Shown here: one piece after another, positions 8,109 to 16,308 of the stretch
Layout of the letters: each line of letters begins with the position of its first letter
Position numbering within the stretch: the stretch's first letter is position 1
Assembly (NCBI GenBank): GCA_025929535.1
Contig: JAICLZ010000043.1
Span: forward strand, 1 to 37,440
Origin: Gemmatimonadaceae bacterium
GTDB taxonomy: Bacteria > Gemmatimonadota > Gemmatimonadetes > Gemmatimonadales > Gemmatimonadaceae
Direction: 5' to 3'
Length of the DNA: 37,440 nt
Program-made: the position numbers and the translations under genes
The notes under the pieces: model-generated
The model's input: only the letters and a program-made list of their open reading frames with translations
What the model was told of the DNA's origin: nothing
Databases searched by the model: none

Positions 8109-9107
8109 ATGGTGCCGCGGAAACGCCGACTCGGCGTGCTGGGAACGCTCGTGTGGGATGTCATCTACGGGTGTCCTCCCGCCAGCGAGCGCGTGGAGGG
8201 ATGGGGTGGCATCGCCTATGCCCTGAGCGCGCTTTCGGCCGCGCTTCCAAGCTCGTGGGAGATCGTCCCGATTCTGAAGGTCGGCGACGATGTCGCGCCG
8301 CAGGCGGAGGTGCTCCTGTCGACGCTGCGACACGTCGCGCCCGAAACGGCCCTGGTGGTCGTACCCGAACCGAACAACCGTTCGGAGCTGCGCTACACGA
8401 GCGATGAGCATCGCACGGAGCTGTTGAGCGGCCGCACACCCGCGTGGGACTGGTCGGAGCTCGAGCCGCGCCTGCGCGCGCACGATGTCGACGCGCTCTA
8501 CGTGAATTTTCTGAGCGGCTGGGAGCTCGATCTCGATGGCGCGAAGCGCATGCGTACGGCGTTCCGCGGGCCGATCTACGCGGATCTGCACATGCTGCTT
8601 TGGGTGGCGCAGTCGAACGGCATGCGCGCACTCCAGCCGCTCCCTTGCGCCGCGGAGTGGTATGGCTGCTTCGATTTCGTGCAGGTGAACGAGGATGAGA
8701 TGGCGACGCTGGCGCGCAGCCCGGAGGAGCTCGCGGCGCAGGCGTTTCACCAGGGGGTGCTCTGCACCGTCGTCACTCTTGGATCGCGGGGCGCCGTGTA
8801 CTTCGCCTCGCCGCGCCTGGCGATCGCGGACATCCCGACGGCGCGCGAGCACGAAGTCACGATGGATGCAGCGGAGTCGCAGCTCGTGGAGCCGCTCACC
8901 GTGCGTGACGCGTCGAACATCGATCCAACCGGATGCGGGGATGTCTGGGGCGCCACGTACTTCTCCCGCCTCCTGCTGGGCGACACGCCGGGCGCCGCGG
9001 TGATCGTGGCCAACGAAGCGGCCGGGCGCAACGCCACGTGGCGCGGTGTCACCGGCCTCGCAGACCGGCTGCTCGGCGCGGGCACTCCCGAGCTCCTCCC
9101 GCGTTAG
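8109..9107 (+). CDS. PfkB-family carbohydrate kinase
   Basis: This 332-residue cytoplasmic kinase would phosphorylate the imported sugar or nucleoside with ATP. Seen directly: an N-terminal strand LGVLGTLVWDVI, the Gly-Gly substrate-loop region GWGGIAYAL (31-39), the NxxE Mg/phosphate motif NEDE, and the C-terminal PfkB signature DPTGCGDVWGA with the catalytic-base Asp at about residue 278. The Cys in TGCGD replaces the commoner Ala. The ATG at 8109 fits the family N-terminus; a TTG at 8040 would only add unconserved residues. It lies 144 bp after the receptor and 15 bp before the VOC gene, probably in one transcript. The substrate (ribose, another sugar, nucleoside or inositol) is not decidable here. 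Confidence 0.85.
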   Translation: MVPRKRRLGVLGTLVWDVIYGCPPASERVEGWGGIAYALSALSAALPSSWEIVPILKVGDDVAPQAEVLLSTLRHVAPETALVVVPEPNNRSELRYTSDEHRTELLSGRTPAWDWSELEPRLRAHDVDALYVNFLSGWELDLDGAKRMRTAFRGPIYADLHMLLWVAQSNGMRALQPLPCAAEWYGCFDFVQVNEDEMATLARSPEELAAQAFHQGVLCTVVTLGSRGAVYFASPRLAIADIPTAREHEVTMDAAESQLVEPLTVRDASNIDPTGCGDVWGATYFSRLLLGDTPGAAVIVANEAAGRNATWRGVTGLADRLLGAGTPELLPR

Positions 9108-9122
9108 CGTCGCGCGAGCCGC

Positions 9123-9749
9123 ATGAGCATCCTCGGCATTGAGCACGTGCTGCTCGCGATGCCTCGCGGCGCCGAGGATCGCGCGCGCGCATTCTACACC
9201 GGAGTGCTCGGCCTTCCCGAGATCCCGAAGCCCGGGCCGGGGGATCGCGGCGGTGCCTGGTTCCGCGCCGGACCGGCGCACTTGCATCTCGGATCCAACA
9301 CCGACTTCTCGGCCGCCACGTACGCGCATCCGGCGTTGCTCGTGGACGATCTCGAAGCGTATGCGGCGCGCTGCGTCGAGTCGGGGTGCAAAGTGGAGCG
9401 GCAGAAACCGTTCTCGGGCTTCGTTCGCTTCCACACCTTCGATCCGTTCGGCAATCGTATCGAGCTGATGCAAAAAGAATTGGAACGTGCCAAACAAGTG
9501 AGCGCTACTGCCCCAGCTCGAGCAGGGCGAACGTGCCCGGAAGCACCGCCGGCCGCCGCTCCGGATTCGCCGGCTCCGACTTGCTCGGCGCCGCGCCCAT
9601 CTTCGCGGAAACAGTGTAGATCCGGTGCGTGCGGGTGTCGAGCGCCATCGTTCGCGCGCCCGCCATCGTGCTCACGGTTTGGACCACGACGAACGAGTCC
9701 GGCGAGAGCTCGTGCACCACCGTCAACGTGCCTGCTCCATTCGAGCTGA
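9123..9749 (+). CDS. VOC (glyoxalase/bleomycin-resistance fold) protein with anomalous 3' end
   Basis: Residues 1-118 form a complete VOC domain: IEHVLLAMPRG with a metal-type His, then ARAFYTGVLGLPE, HLHLGSN, and the terminal GNRIELMQ with the conserved Glu. Such proteins are small metal-dependent isomerases, dioxygenases or lyases; the substrate is unknown. VOC proteins of this type usually stop a few residues after this point, but here the frame runs on for about 90 residues of Ala/Pro/Ser/Arg-rich sequence and overlaps the convergent propeller gene by 245 bp. That extension looks like readthrough over antisense sequence. A one-base change in the CAAAAAG run at about 9471-9477 could shift to a frame with a TGA at 9499-9501. 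The gene starts 15 bp after the kinase, so they are probably co-transcribed. Confidence 0.75.
   Translation: MSILGIEHVLLAMPRGAEDRARAFYTGVLGLPEIPKPGPGDRGGAWFRAGPAHLHLGSNTDFSAATYAHPALLVDDLEAYAARCVESGCKVERQKPFSGFVRFHTFDPFGNRIELMQKELERAKQVSATAPARAGRTCPEAPPAAAPDSPAPTCSAPRPSSRKQCRSGACGCRAPSFARPPSCSRFGPRRTSPARARAPPSTCLLHSS
9480..9493. promoter_or_regulatory. LacI-family-type operator copy 4, at the end of the VOC domain
   Basis: TTGGAACGTGCCAA is identical to operator 2, and the match extends to 17 bp (9479-9495). It lies inside the VOC reading frame, 11 bp from the stop of the convergent propeller gene, with no recognisable promoter beside it. It could be an auxiliary site for DNA looping across the receptor-kinase-VOC unit (4.5 kb from operator 2), or a trace of past recombination between operator copies. 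Confidence 0.5.
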
Positions 9750-10545
9750 ATGCATTCTGGGTCGTCGCGTCGAACGCGTTGGCATCGACTCCGCCATCGA
9801 TGGGCACCGTCTTCAGCAGCTTGCCCCCGGTCGCATCCGAGATCGCCATCAGCTTGTTTCGGCAGCCGCTGAACAGACGATGATGCTCGCGATCGAGTGC
9901 AAGCCCGGTGGGCTTCGTGCATGGCGCGATCGACCAATGCCTCGTCACGGTGAGCGACTTCGCATCGATCTCCTCGATAGCCCCAGAATCTTCCAGATTG
10001 ACGTAGAGCTTGCCGGCACCGTCGGAGACGCCGAACTCGGGTGCGCCGTCGAGCTTCACCGTGCCCACCTTCTTTCCAGTGCCTGCATCGAGTACGGAAG
10101 AGGAATGCGAGTCGCCATTGAAGGTGAACACGCGATGCGTGACCGAGTCGAACAGCACCGCGTCCGCGTCTGGTGCCGCGATCGTGCGCCCGAGCACGCG
10201 CAACGTTTTCAGGTCGAACATCGTGACGGTGCTGTCGTCGCCCGAGGTGGCGTATCCCTTTCCGTCCGCGTAGGAGAACGCGACGCCATGGGCGCGCGCG
10301 AGCCCCGTGATCTCACCGAGCAGCTTGCCGGTTCCGGGGTCCACCACCATCACCCGGTTTTGTCGCGCGATGAACAGCCGTTGCCCCGACGTATCGAGCG
10401 CTACGTAATCCCAGCTCCCGCTTCCGCCAAGCGTGAAGCGTCGCAGCACGTGGAAGGCTCCGCCGGAGAACGGAGCGGCGCCAACGAGTGATGCGATGAA
10501 GACCGACGCGAGCATCGGGATGACGAGCCATGTGCGAATGCGCAT
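9505..10545 (-). CDS. Secreted YncE-like beta-propeller protein
   Basis: This 346-residue protein has an N-terminal signal sequence (MRIRTWLVIPMLASVFIASL) followed by a seven-bladed propeller of the YVTN/YncE type. Repeated blade patterns are visible, such as WDYVALDTSGQRLFIA, VMVVDPGTGKLLGEI, TMFDLKTLRVLG and IEEIDAKSLTV. Such proteins act in the periplasm or outside the cell as binding scaffolds; a specific function cannot be assigned. The C-terminus LLELGQ is a normal last blade strand, which supports this strand as the real coding strand where the VOC frame overlaps. It is transcribed divergently from the small protein at 10714. Confidence 0.85.
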   Translation of the reverse strand: MRIRTWLVIPMLASVFIASLVGAAPFSGGAFHVLRRFTLGGSGSWDYVALDTSGQRLFIARQNRVMVVDPGTGKLLGEITGLARAHGVAFSYADGKGYATSGDDSTVTMFDLKTLRVLGRTIAAPDADAVLFDSVTHRVFTFNGDSHSSSVLDAGTGKKVGTVKLDGAPEFGVSDGAGKLYVNLEDSGAIEEIDAKSLTVTRHWSIAPCTKPTGLALDREHHRLFSGCRNKLMAISDATGGKLLKTVPIDGGVDANAFDATTQNAFSSNGAGTLTVVHELSPDSFVVVQTVSTMAGARTMALDTRTHRIYTVSAKMGAAPSKSEPANPERRPAVLPGTFALLELGQ

Positions 10546-10585
10546 GAAAGGCTCCGCGTGGAAGAGAGCTGCGACAGAAAGCCCG

Positions 10586-10600
10586 GTGACTTCGAGTCAC
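10586..10600. repeat. Perfect 15-bp inverted repeat in the divergent spacer
   Basis: GTGACTTCGAGTCAC has 6-bp arms around TCG. It lies in the 168-bp spacer between the propeller gene (minus) and the small protein gene (plus). It could be an operator or a small RNA hairpin with a UUCG-like loop. Nothing else ties it to a function. Confidence 0.4.
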
Positions 10601-10713
10601 AGTCTACTCGCGATACCTGACGGCAGAATGACGCGCCCGCTTGCTGCAAGCTCCCAGTCACAACGGCACATCATCTGCACCGGCACTTTGTGAACCTTGT
10701 TCAGGAGGTTTCA

Positions 10714-11031
10714 ATGGATCGCAACGATGTGAACCCCACGCAGGGGTTCAGGGCAACGAAGGATCAGCTCAACTGGAACAACGAAGAGACCTATTGGCGC
10801 GACAACTGGCGCGCTCGTCCGTATGCCCAAGCCGACAGAGGCTTTGACTACTACTCGCCCGGATATCGCTACGGCTTCGATGCCGCGAACAAATATCATG
10901 GACGCAAGTGGAACGACGTGGAGCCGGAGCTGCGCAGCGGCTGGGACAAGTACGAGCACCGCGGCAACAGCACGTGGGACCACATGAAGGACGCCGTACG
11001 CGACGCCTGGAACCGCGTCACGGGTCACTAG
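10714..11031 (+). CDS. Small hydrophilic Trp/Tyr-rich protein, possibly stress-related
   Basis: This 105-residue soluble protein has no signal peptide or membrane helix. The ATG at 10714 is chosen because a strong AGGAGG (10702-10707) precedes it; an in-frame GTG at 10690 would place that site inside the gene. The body is rich in aromatic and charged residues: NWNNEETYWRDNWRARPYA, FDYYSPGYRYGFDAANKYHG and WNDVEPELRSGWDKYEHRG, ending in the amphipathic helix TWDHMKDAVRDAWNRVTG. That ending resembles short helices in bacterial general-stress proteins, so a desiccation or osmotic stress role is a guess. It stands alone, with its own strong terminator and ribosome-binding site, so it may be highly expressed. 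Confidence 0.75.
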   Translation: MDRNDVNPTQGFRATKDQLNWNNEETYWRDNWRARPYAQADRGFDYYSPGYRYGFDAANKYHGRKWNDVEPELRSGWDKYEHRGNSTWDHMKDAVRDAWNRVTGH

Positions 11032-11082
11032 CACCGCGCAGTGCGGCATAGACGAGAGTATCCTCGTCACCGCCGTGCTCGA

Positions 11083-11122
11083 AAAAGAAACCCTCCGGCT
11101 GCTTCGCCGGAGGGTTTCTTTT
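11083..11122. terminator. Strong bidirectional rho-independent terminator
   Basis: A perfect 17-bp stem (11083-11099 with 11106-11122) closes a 6-nt loop, TGCTTC. The stem core CCCTCCGGC/GCCGGAGGG is GC-rich and flanked by A-run and T-run ends, giving T-tails in both directions. It ends the small-protein gene on the plus strand and the TonB-dependent receptor on the minus strand. Confidence 0.92.
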
Positions 11123-11145
11123 CGCTCATCGATCACCGCCCCGGC

Positions 11146-13923
11146 TCACCACCCCAGCACGATCTCCGCCCTCGTGTACAGATACCGCCCGTTGTACCCG
11201 AACGGGCTCGCTGCCGCCCAGGGGAACGTGCGGTCGTTGTTGTTGAATTCCTTCTGCGCCTGATCCGGGTACACGTCGAACAGGTTGCGCGCGCCGATCG
11301 ACAGGTTGATCTGGTTGAAGCGATAGCCCACCTCCGCGTCCACGAGCGTCTTCCCGCCGTAGGTCTCCGCATCCGTGAAGCTCGGCTGCGCCGACGAGAA
11401 TCCGCCGTAATACGAGACGCGGCCGAGCGCGTGAAAGCGCGCGAGCGAGTAGTTGCCGGTGAGCGTGCCTCGCCAATCCGGGCGCTCCTTCTCGATGCCG
11501 AGTGTCGTGACGAGATCGAGGATGCTCGTGACATCGGTGGGCCGGCCCTGCAGCACCGCAGGCAGCGGATCCACGTGCGTGATCTTGTTCTGGGTGTAGT
11601 TCGCGCCGAGCGTAAGGTCGAGGTTTCCGTTGCCCACGGGCATCCGGTAGTTGGCCGTCGCATCGACGCCCTGCGTCTTCGTGTCGAGCCCGTTCGTGAA
11701 GAACTGCACGCCGGCGATTCCGGTGATCCCGGAGTCCGCGAGAATGTCCTGCGCCACGGTGTCGGCGAAGGTGGCGCCGAGCAGGATGCGATCCGTGATC
11801 TTGATGTGAAAGTAGTCGAGTGTGATCGTGAAGTTCTCGACCGGCGTGTACGCGATGCCGCTCGAGATGTTCACCGACTTCTCTTCCTTGAGCGGCTTTG
11901 CGCCGAAGATCTGCGCGGCCCGCGCATCCACGGGGAAGTTGCCGATCTCGAACAGCTGCCCGCCGATGAAGTTCGTCGTGATGTGGCTGAAGTAGCTCTG
12001 CGACAGGCCTGGTGCACGGAAGCCGTTGCTCAGCGATCCGCGAATCACGAACTGCTTCGCCGGCTGATAGCGCAACGCGAGCTTTCCGGAGACGTTCGAG
12101 CCGAAGTCGCTGTAATGCTCGAATCGTCCGGCCACGTTCGCCAGGAACTGCGGCGTCAGGTTCGTCTCGAGATCGAGATAGGTGCCGATGTTCGTGCGGC
12201 TGTGGTCACTCGCGTCCTGCGGGCGGAAGCCGCCGAAGCCCGACGATCCCGCCGGCGCGGCGCCACTCGGATCCTCCGATGCCGAATCCTGCGCGAGATG
12301 CCCGCCGTTCACGTACGACGCGAGCTCGCCCGCCTTGATCGCGTAGTCCTCCCCGCGAAAGAGCACGCCCGCGGCGACGTTGAGCGGTGCAGGGAGCCCG
12401 ACTTCGTACGCCTTCGAGCCGTTGATCCCGAGCTCGTACTCGCTCCGGCGCAGTGTGCCGGCGAAGAACGAGGTCTGATTCGGAATCCCGGGATCGTCCG
12501 CAGTGCCGAATACGCCATCGGCGCCCGGAGCGCAGGCGACGTCGAGACACGGTCCGAGCGACGGATTGTTCGTGTTCCGCAGATGATAGTCGAACGTGCT
12601 CAGGCCGTACGAGCCGCCCAGGTCCAGCGTCCATCCGCCCGCCGTCGTGCGAATGCCGCCGGTGGCCGAGTAATCCTTTGCCGTTGGGTCGAACTCGGGA
12701 AGGAAGCCCTCGGGGTAGATCTCCTGCCAGTTTCGGTTGCTGTCGAGGTAGCGCCAGAACGCGTTGCCTGTGCCGAAGTGGTCGCTGAATCCGCCGAACG
12801 CGTAGACCTCGGTGTTTCCGCTGGCCGAAACCGGCATCCGGAAATTCGCGAACGTCTGTCCGTTCCGAAGCTCGCCATCGCCCCAGTGATAATTGGGCTG
12901 CGGGATGGCGTTGTTCTTGTGGATGATCGTGCCGGTGAGCGTGTCGATGTCGTCCGTGATGCCGTTCTTGTCCGCGAGGAAGTGATCGGGCCAGGCGCGA
13001 TTCGTCGGATCGTCGTGCTTGAATTCGCCGAACAGCGTGAGTGATCCCCGGCCGAGCTTGAGTCCGACGCCGGCGTTGGCGTCGATGCCGGTGCCGTCGG
13101 CGGGATAGTCGGCGCTGCGGTACTGCCCGCCCTCCACGTTCAGGAACGGCGCGAATTGGCCTTCCTTCATCTTGATGTTGACGACACCCGCGATCGCGTC
13201 GGAGCCGTAGTCCGCGGCATCACCGTCGCGCAGCACCTCCACCCGCTCGATCGCACCCGCTGGTATCGCATTGAGATCGACGCCGCTCGAGCCCGCGCCC
13301 AGTCCGTACGCGAACGTGTTGAGGAGCGCCGTCTGATGCTGGCGCCATCCGTTGATGAGCACGAGGGTGTGATCGGGGCTCAACCCGCGCAGCGTGAACG
13401 GCTGCACGATGTCCGTCGCATCCGTCACGCTCTGGTGCGGCATGTTCACACTCGGCGACAGCGCCGCCAGAATGCGTCCCGTCTCCATGGAGCCCTGCTG
13501 CGTGATCTGCTCCGTCGTGTACACGTCCACCGGCACCGCCAGCTCGTCGGCCGCCTGGTGGCGCGCACGCGAGCCGGCGAGCACCTGCACTCGCGCGAGC
13601 TCCACCGCGTTGCTGCCGATGGAAAAATCCGCGGTCGCCGTTTCACCGGCGGCGACGGTCACCGTCTGCGTTGACGGCGTGTGCCCGAGCGCGCGCACGC
13701 GAACGGTGTGGCTGCCCGGAGACACGCCGCGAAATTCGTACGCGCCGCGTGTGTTGGTCTGCGTGAGGAGCACGGATGCGTCGACGGTGACCACCGCGCC
13801 GACGACGGGACCTGTTGCGGTATCGGTGACCACGCCTTTTATCGCACCGTTTTGGGCAGCGAGTACGGACGGCGAAACAGCCAGCAGCGTGGCAACGAAA
13901 ATCAGACGGGAGAGAGCGCGCAC
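11146..13923 (-). CDS. TonB-dependent outer-membrane receptor, carboxypeptidase-like N-terminal domain
   Basis: This protein has about 925 residues. The frame extends upstream to 14109, but I favour the GTG at 13923: a GAGG lies a few bases before it, and the product then starts with a compact signal peptide (VRALSRLIFVATLLAVSPSV, ending LAAQ). A regulatory-like beta-sandwich follows (VVTDTATGPVVGAVVTV), then a plug domain (FTLRGLSPDHTLVLINGWRQ, DLNAIPAGAIERVEVLRDG, YGSDAIAGVVNIKM) and a large barrel ending in Trp (AEIVLGW). The plug pattern fits the broad siderophore/vitamin-type receptors; the ligand is unknown. It differs from the receptor at 5.1 kb in plug and barrel, so the two are not recent duplicates. 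It lacks the TTGGAACGT operators and ends at the bidirectional terminator. Confidence 0.92.
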   Translation of the reverse strand: MRALSRLIFVATLLAVSPSVLAAQNGAIKGVVTDTATGPVVGAVVTVDASVLLTQTNTRGAYEFRGVSPGSHTVRVRALGHTPSTQTVTVAAGETATADFSIGSNAVELARVQVLAGSRARHQAADELAVPVDVYTTEQITQQGSMETGRILAALSPSVNMPHQSVTDATDIVQPFTLRGLSPDHTLVLINGWRQHQTALLNTFAYGLGAGSSGVDLNAIPAGAIERVEVLRDGDAADYGSDAIAGVVNIKMKEGQFAPFLNVEGGQYRSADYPADGTGIDANAGVGLKLGRGSLTLFGEFKHDDPTNRAWPDHFLADKNGITDDIDTLTGTIIHKNNAIPQPNYHWGDGELRNGQTFANFRMPVSASGNTEVYAFGGFSDHFGTGNAFWRYLDSNRNWQEIYPEGFLPEFDPTAKDYSATGGIRTTAGGWTLDLGGSYGLSTFDYHLRNTNNPSLGPCLDVACAPGADGVFGTADDPGIPNQTSFFAGTLRRSEYELGINGSKAYEVGLPAPLNVAAGVLFRGEDYAIKAGELASYVNGGHLAQDSASEDPSGAAPAGSSGFGGFRPQDASDHSRTNIGTYLDLETNLTPQFLANVAGRFEHYSDFGSNVSGKLALRYQPAKQFVIRGSLSNGFRAPGLSQSYFSHITTNFIGGQLFEIGNFPVDARAAQIFGAKPLKEEKSVNISSGIAYTPVENFTITLDYFHIKITDRILLGATFADTVAQDILADSGITGIAGVQFFTNGLDTKTQGVDATANYRMPVGNGNLDLTLGANYTQNKITHVDPLPAVLQGRPTDVTSILDLVTTLGIEKERPDWRGTLTGNYSLARFHALGRVSYYGGFSSAQPSFTDAETYGGKTLVDAEVGYRFNQINLSIGARNLFDVYPDQAQKEFNNNDRTFPWAAASPFGYNGRYLYTRAEIVLGW

Positions 13924-14129
13924 GAGACCTCGGGGTGAACCGTGGAGGGCGACCGGCAGTGCCGCAGGAGGAGAGCTCCATGGAGGCGGGGCGGCACCGG
14001 ACTTTCTGAGGCTCACCATACGGAATGCTGACAAGCTCGTCAAGCGAGTCATCGCGAATTTCTCGAGGCGAGTATCCCAAGCAAGGGCTCGCTGTGGCGC
14101 GCGGCGCATCCTTTGCCTTCGTGTATCGC

Positions 14130-15053
14130 ATGCTGAACGGAGAGACCGAGCAGCGGGTGCTGCTGACCCTGGCGCTCATCGCTGCCATCATTGTAGTGAG
14201 CTGGCTCGTGCAGACGCTCATGCGCGTCGCGCTCACAGGGCACAACGAGAAGCGCGTGAGCTTCTGGGGCCGGCAAATCGTCCGCCTGCTCGGCATTGCC
14301 GCGGTGATCATCGGGATCTTCGAGATCTGGCACCCGAGCCCCAAGACTGCGGGCGGTGCAATCGGGTTGATCACCGCCGGAGTCGCGATCGCGCTGCAGC
14401 GCGTGATCACGTCGTTCGCAGCCTACCTGATTCTTCTGCGCGGCAAGGTCTTCAACGTCGGCGACCGGATTACCATGGGCGGCGTGCGCGGCGACGTGAT
14501 CGCGCTCGACTTCATGCAGACCACGGTGCTCGAGATCGGCGAGACGCCGGGCGAGCAGCAGGATGCGCCGTCCGTGTGGATCACCGCGCGCCAGTACACC
14601 GGCCGGCTCATCCGCGTGACGAACGACAAGATCTTCGATTCGCCGGTCTACAACTTCACGCGTGTGTTCCCGTACCTGTGGGAGGAGATGCAGCTGCCGA
14701 TCAGCTACAAGGACAACAGGCGCGAGGCCGAGCGGATCTTGCTCGAGGTGGCGCACAAGCACACGGACGAGATCGTGCGCGAGGCCACGCCGCACATCGA
14801 GAAGCTGGTGAAGGAGTACCGGCTGGCGACGACACCGGAGATCGAGCCGCGCGTCTACATGCGGCTCACGGACAACTGGGTGAACTTCTCGCTGCGCTTT
14901 CTCATCCGGATCGAGGGCGGACGCGCGCTGAAGGATCGCATCAGCCGCGATCTCATCGATGGGCTCGACGCCGCAAAGATCGGGATCGCGTCGGGGACGT
15001 ACGAGATCGTGGGGATGCCGAAGCTCGAAGTGCAGGTGGAACACCGCGCATGA
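14130..15053 (+). CDS. MscS-family mechanosensitive channel
   Basis: This 307-residue inner-membrane protein has three predicted helices: VLLTLALIAAIIVVSWLVQ, IVRLLGIAAVIIGIFEIW, and the pore-lining Gly/Ala-rich helix GGAIGLITAGVAIALQRVITS. The MscS beta-domain (KVFNVGDRITMGGVRGDV) and an alpha/beta C-terminal cage domain follow. Such channels open under membrane tension to release solutes after osmotic downshock. I start at the ATG at 14130; earlier in-frame starts add only non-hydrophobic sequence overlapping the divergent receptor leader. The stop overlaps the start of the AI-2E family gene (ATGA), so they are coupled. Confidence 0.9.
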   Translation: MLNGETEQRVLLTLALIAAIIVVSWLVQTLMRVALTGHNEKRVSFWGRQIVRLLGIAAVIIGIFEIWHPSPKTAGGAIGLITAGVAIALQRVITSFAAYLILLRGKVFNVGDRITMGGVRGDVIALDFMQTTVLEIGETPGEQQDAPSVWITARQYTGRLIRVTNDKIFDSPVYNFTRVFPYLWEEMQLPISYKDNRREAERILLEVAHKHTDEIVREATPHIEKLVKEYRLATTPEIEPRVYMRLTDNWVNFSLRFLIRIEGGRALKDRISRDLIDGLDAAKIGIASGTYEIVGMPKLEVQVEHRA

Positions 15054-16279
15054 CGGCTGCACACGACGCGAACGACGCGCGCGCCGACGACGCTCCGCTG
15101 AAGGAACTCGTCGCCAAGGCCAACGATGAGCCGCCCGTGGACTTTCACGAGCCCGAGCCGGACATCGACCGCACCGCTCGCGCGCTCGGCTCCCTGCACA
15201 GCCTCACGATCGGCGTGTGGGTGCTCGCGGTGCTCGCGCTCATCTACACGATCTACTTCGCGCGCGACTTTCTTCTCCCGATCGTGTTCGCGGTGCTGCT
15301 CAACTTTCTGCTCAGCCCACTCGTGCGACTGCTCTCGCGCGTGAAGATCACTCCGCCCTTCGCGTCCGGGATCATCATCATCGCGCTGCTCGCGGTAGTG
15401 GGGCTCGCGGGCTACGAGCTCGCGGGCCCCACGCAGCGGCTCGCGGCGAGTGCACCGCAGACGCTGGAGGTGGCCGAGGGGAAGCTCAGGAAGTTGCTGC
15501 GTCCGCTGGAGCGCGCGAGCCGCACGGCGCAGCAGGTCGCGAGCGCGGCGACCACGACCGCCGATGGCGCCACGGCGAAGTCGCGGCCCACGACGGTGGT
15601 GGTGGAGGGCCCGAGCGTGCTCACGCGCGTGTTCGGCACGACGCAGCGCGTTGCCGGCTTCGTGCTGGAGGTGGTCATCCTGTTGTTCTTCCTGCTCGCC
15701 GCCGGCGACCTCTTTCTGCAGAAGCTCGTCAAGGTGCTCCCGAGCCGCGGCGAGCGAAAGCTCGCGGTGCAGATCGCGCGCGAGACCGAGACCTCGATCT
15801 CCACGTACCTGCTCACCACGGCGCTCGTGAACCTGTGCGAGGGCGCCGTGGTTGCGGGCGTGATGGCGCTGTGGGGAATGCCGAGCCCATTTCTGTGGGG
15901 CGCGCTCGTGGTGCTGCTCGAGTTCATCCCCTATCTGGGCGCGGCCGCCATGATCGTGGTGCTGAGCGTCGCCGCGCTCACCGTGTTCGACAGCGTGGGG
16001 CACGCGCTGCTCGTTCCGCTCAGCTATCTCGCCATCAACGTCATTCAGGGCCAGTTCGTGAGCCCCATCCTGCTCGGCCATCGGCTCGCGTTGAATCCGG
16101 TGGCGCTGTTCGTGGGGCTCGCGTTCTGGTTCTGGGTGTGGGGCATCCCCGGCGCGTTCATCGCGGTGCCGCTGGTGGCGACGTTCAAGATCTTCTGCGA
16201 CAACATCGATGTGCTCGCGTTCATCGGCGAGTTCCTGGGGAGACGCGACGAAGGCGAACGCCGGGCGACGGTGCGGTAG
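15050..16279 (+). CDS. AI-2E family transporter (PF01594-type membrane protein)
   Basis: This 409-residue polytopic protein has a charged N-terminal tail of about 55 residues, then paired helices (VLAVLALIYTIYFARDFLLP and IVFAVLLNFLLSPLVRLL). A long loop or helical region follows, with the family C-terminal core PFLWGALVVLLEFIPYLGA and VQGQFVSPILLG-like segments (NVIQGQFVSPILLGHRLALN). The family was named for autoinducer-2 export but includes many transporters, including Na+/H+ antiporters, so the substrate is open. Coupling to the MscS channel by a 4-bp overlap suggests a joint osmotic or ionic role. No clear terminator follows before the convergent gene 29 bp away. Confidence 0.9.
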   Translation: MTAAHDANDARADDAPLKELVAKANDEPPVDFHEPEPDIDRTARALGSLHSLTIGVWVLAVLALIYTIYFARDFLLPIVFAVLLNFLLSPLVRLLSRVKITPPFASGIIIIALLAVVGLAGYELAGPTQRLAASAPQTLEVAEGKLRKLLRPLERASRTAQQVASAATTTADGATAKSRPTTVVVEGPSVLTRVFGTTQRVAGFVLEVVILLFFLLAAGDLFLQKLVKVLPSRGERKLAVQIARETETSISTYLLTTALVNLCEGAVVAGVMALWGMPSPFLWGALVVLLEFIPYLGAAAMIVVLSVAALTVFDSVGHALLVPLSYLAINVIQGQFVSPILLGHRLALNPVALFVGLAFWFWVWGIPGAFIAVPLVATFKIFCDNIDVLAFIGEFLGRRDEGERRATVR

Positions 16280-16308
16280 GAGGCGCCCGCCGCTGCGCCG
16301 TCAGACGC

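Noticed and set aside
9480..9493. The palindrome at the end of the VOC gene as a transcription terminator
   Set aside because: It has no loop, no T-tail and only 14 bp. Its identity with promoter-region operators explains it better.
11041..13044. Long plus-strand frame of 667 codons opposite the second receptor
   Set aside because: It crosses the bidirectional terminator and is antisense to a clear TonB-dependent receptor.
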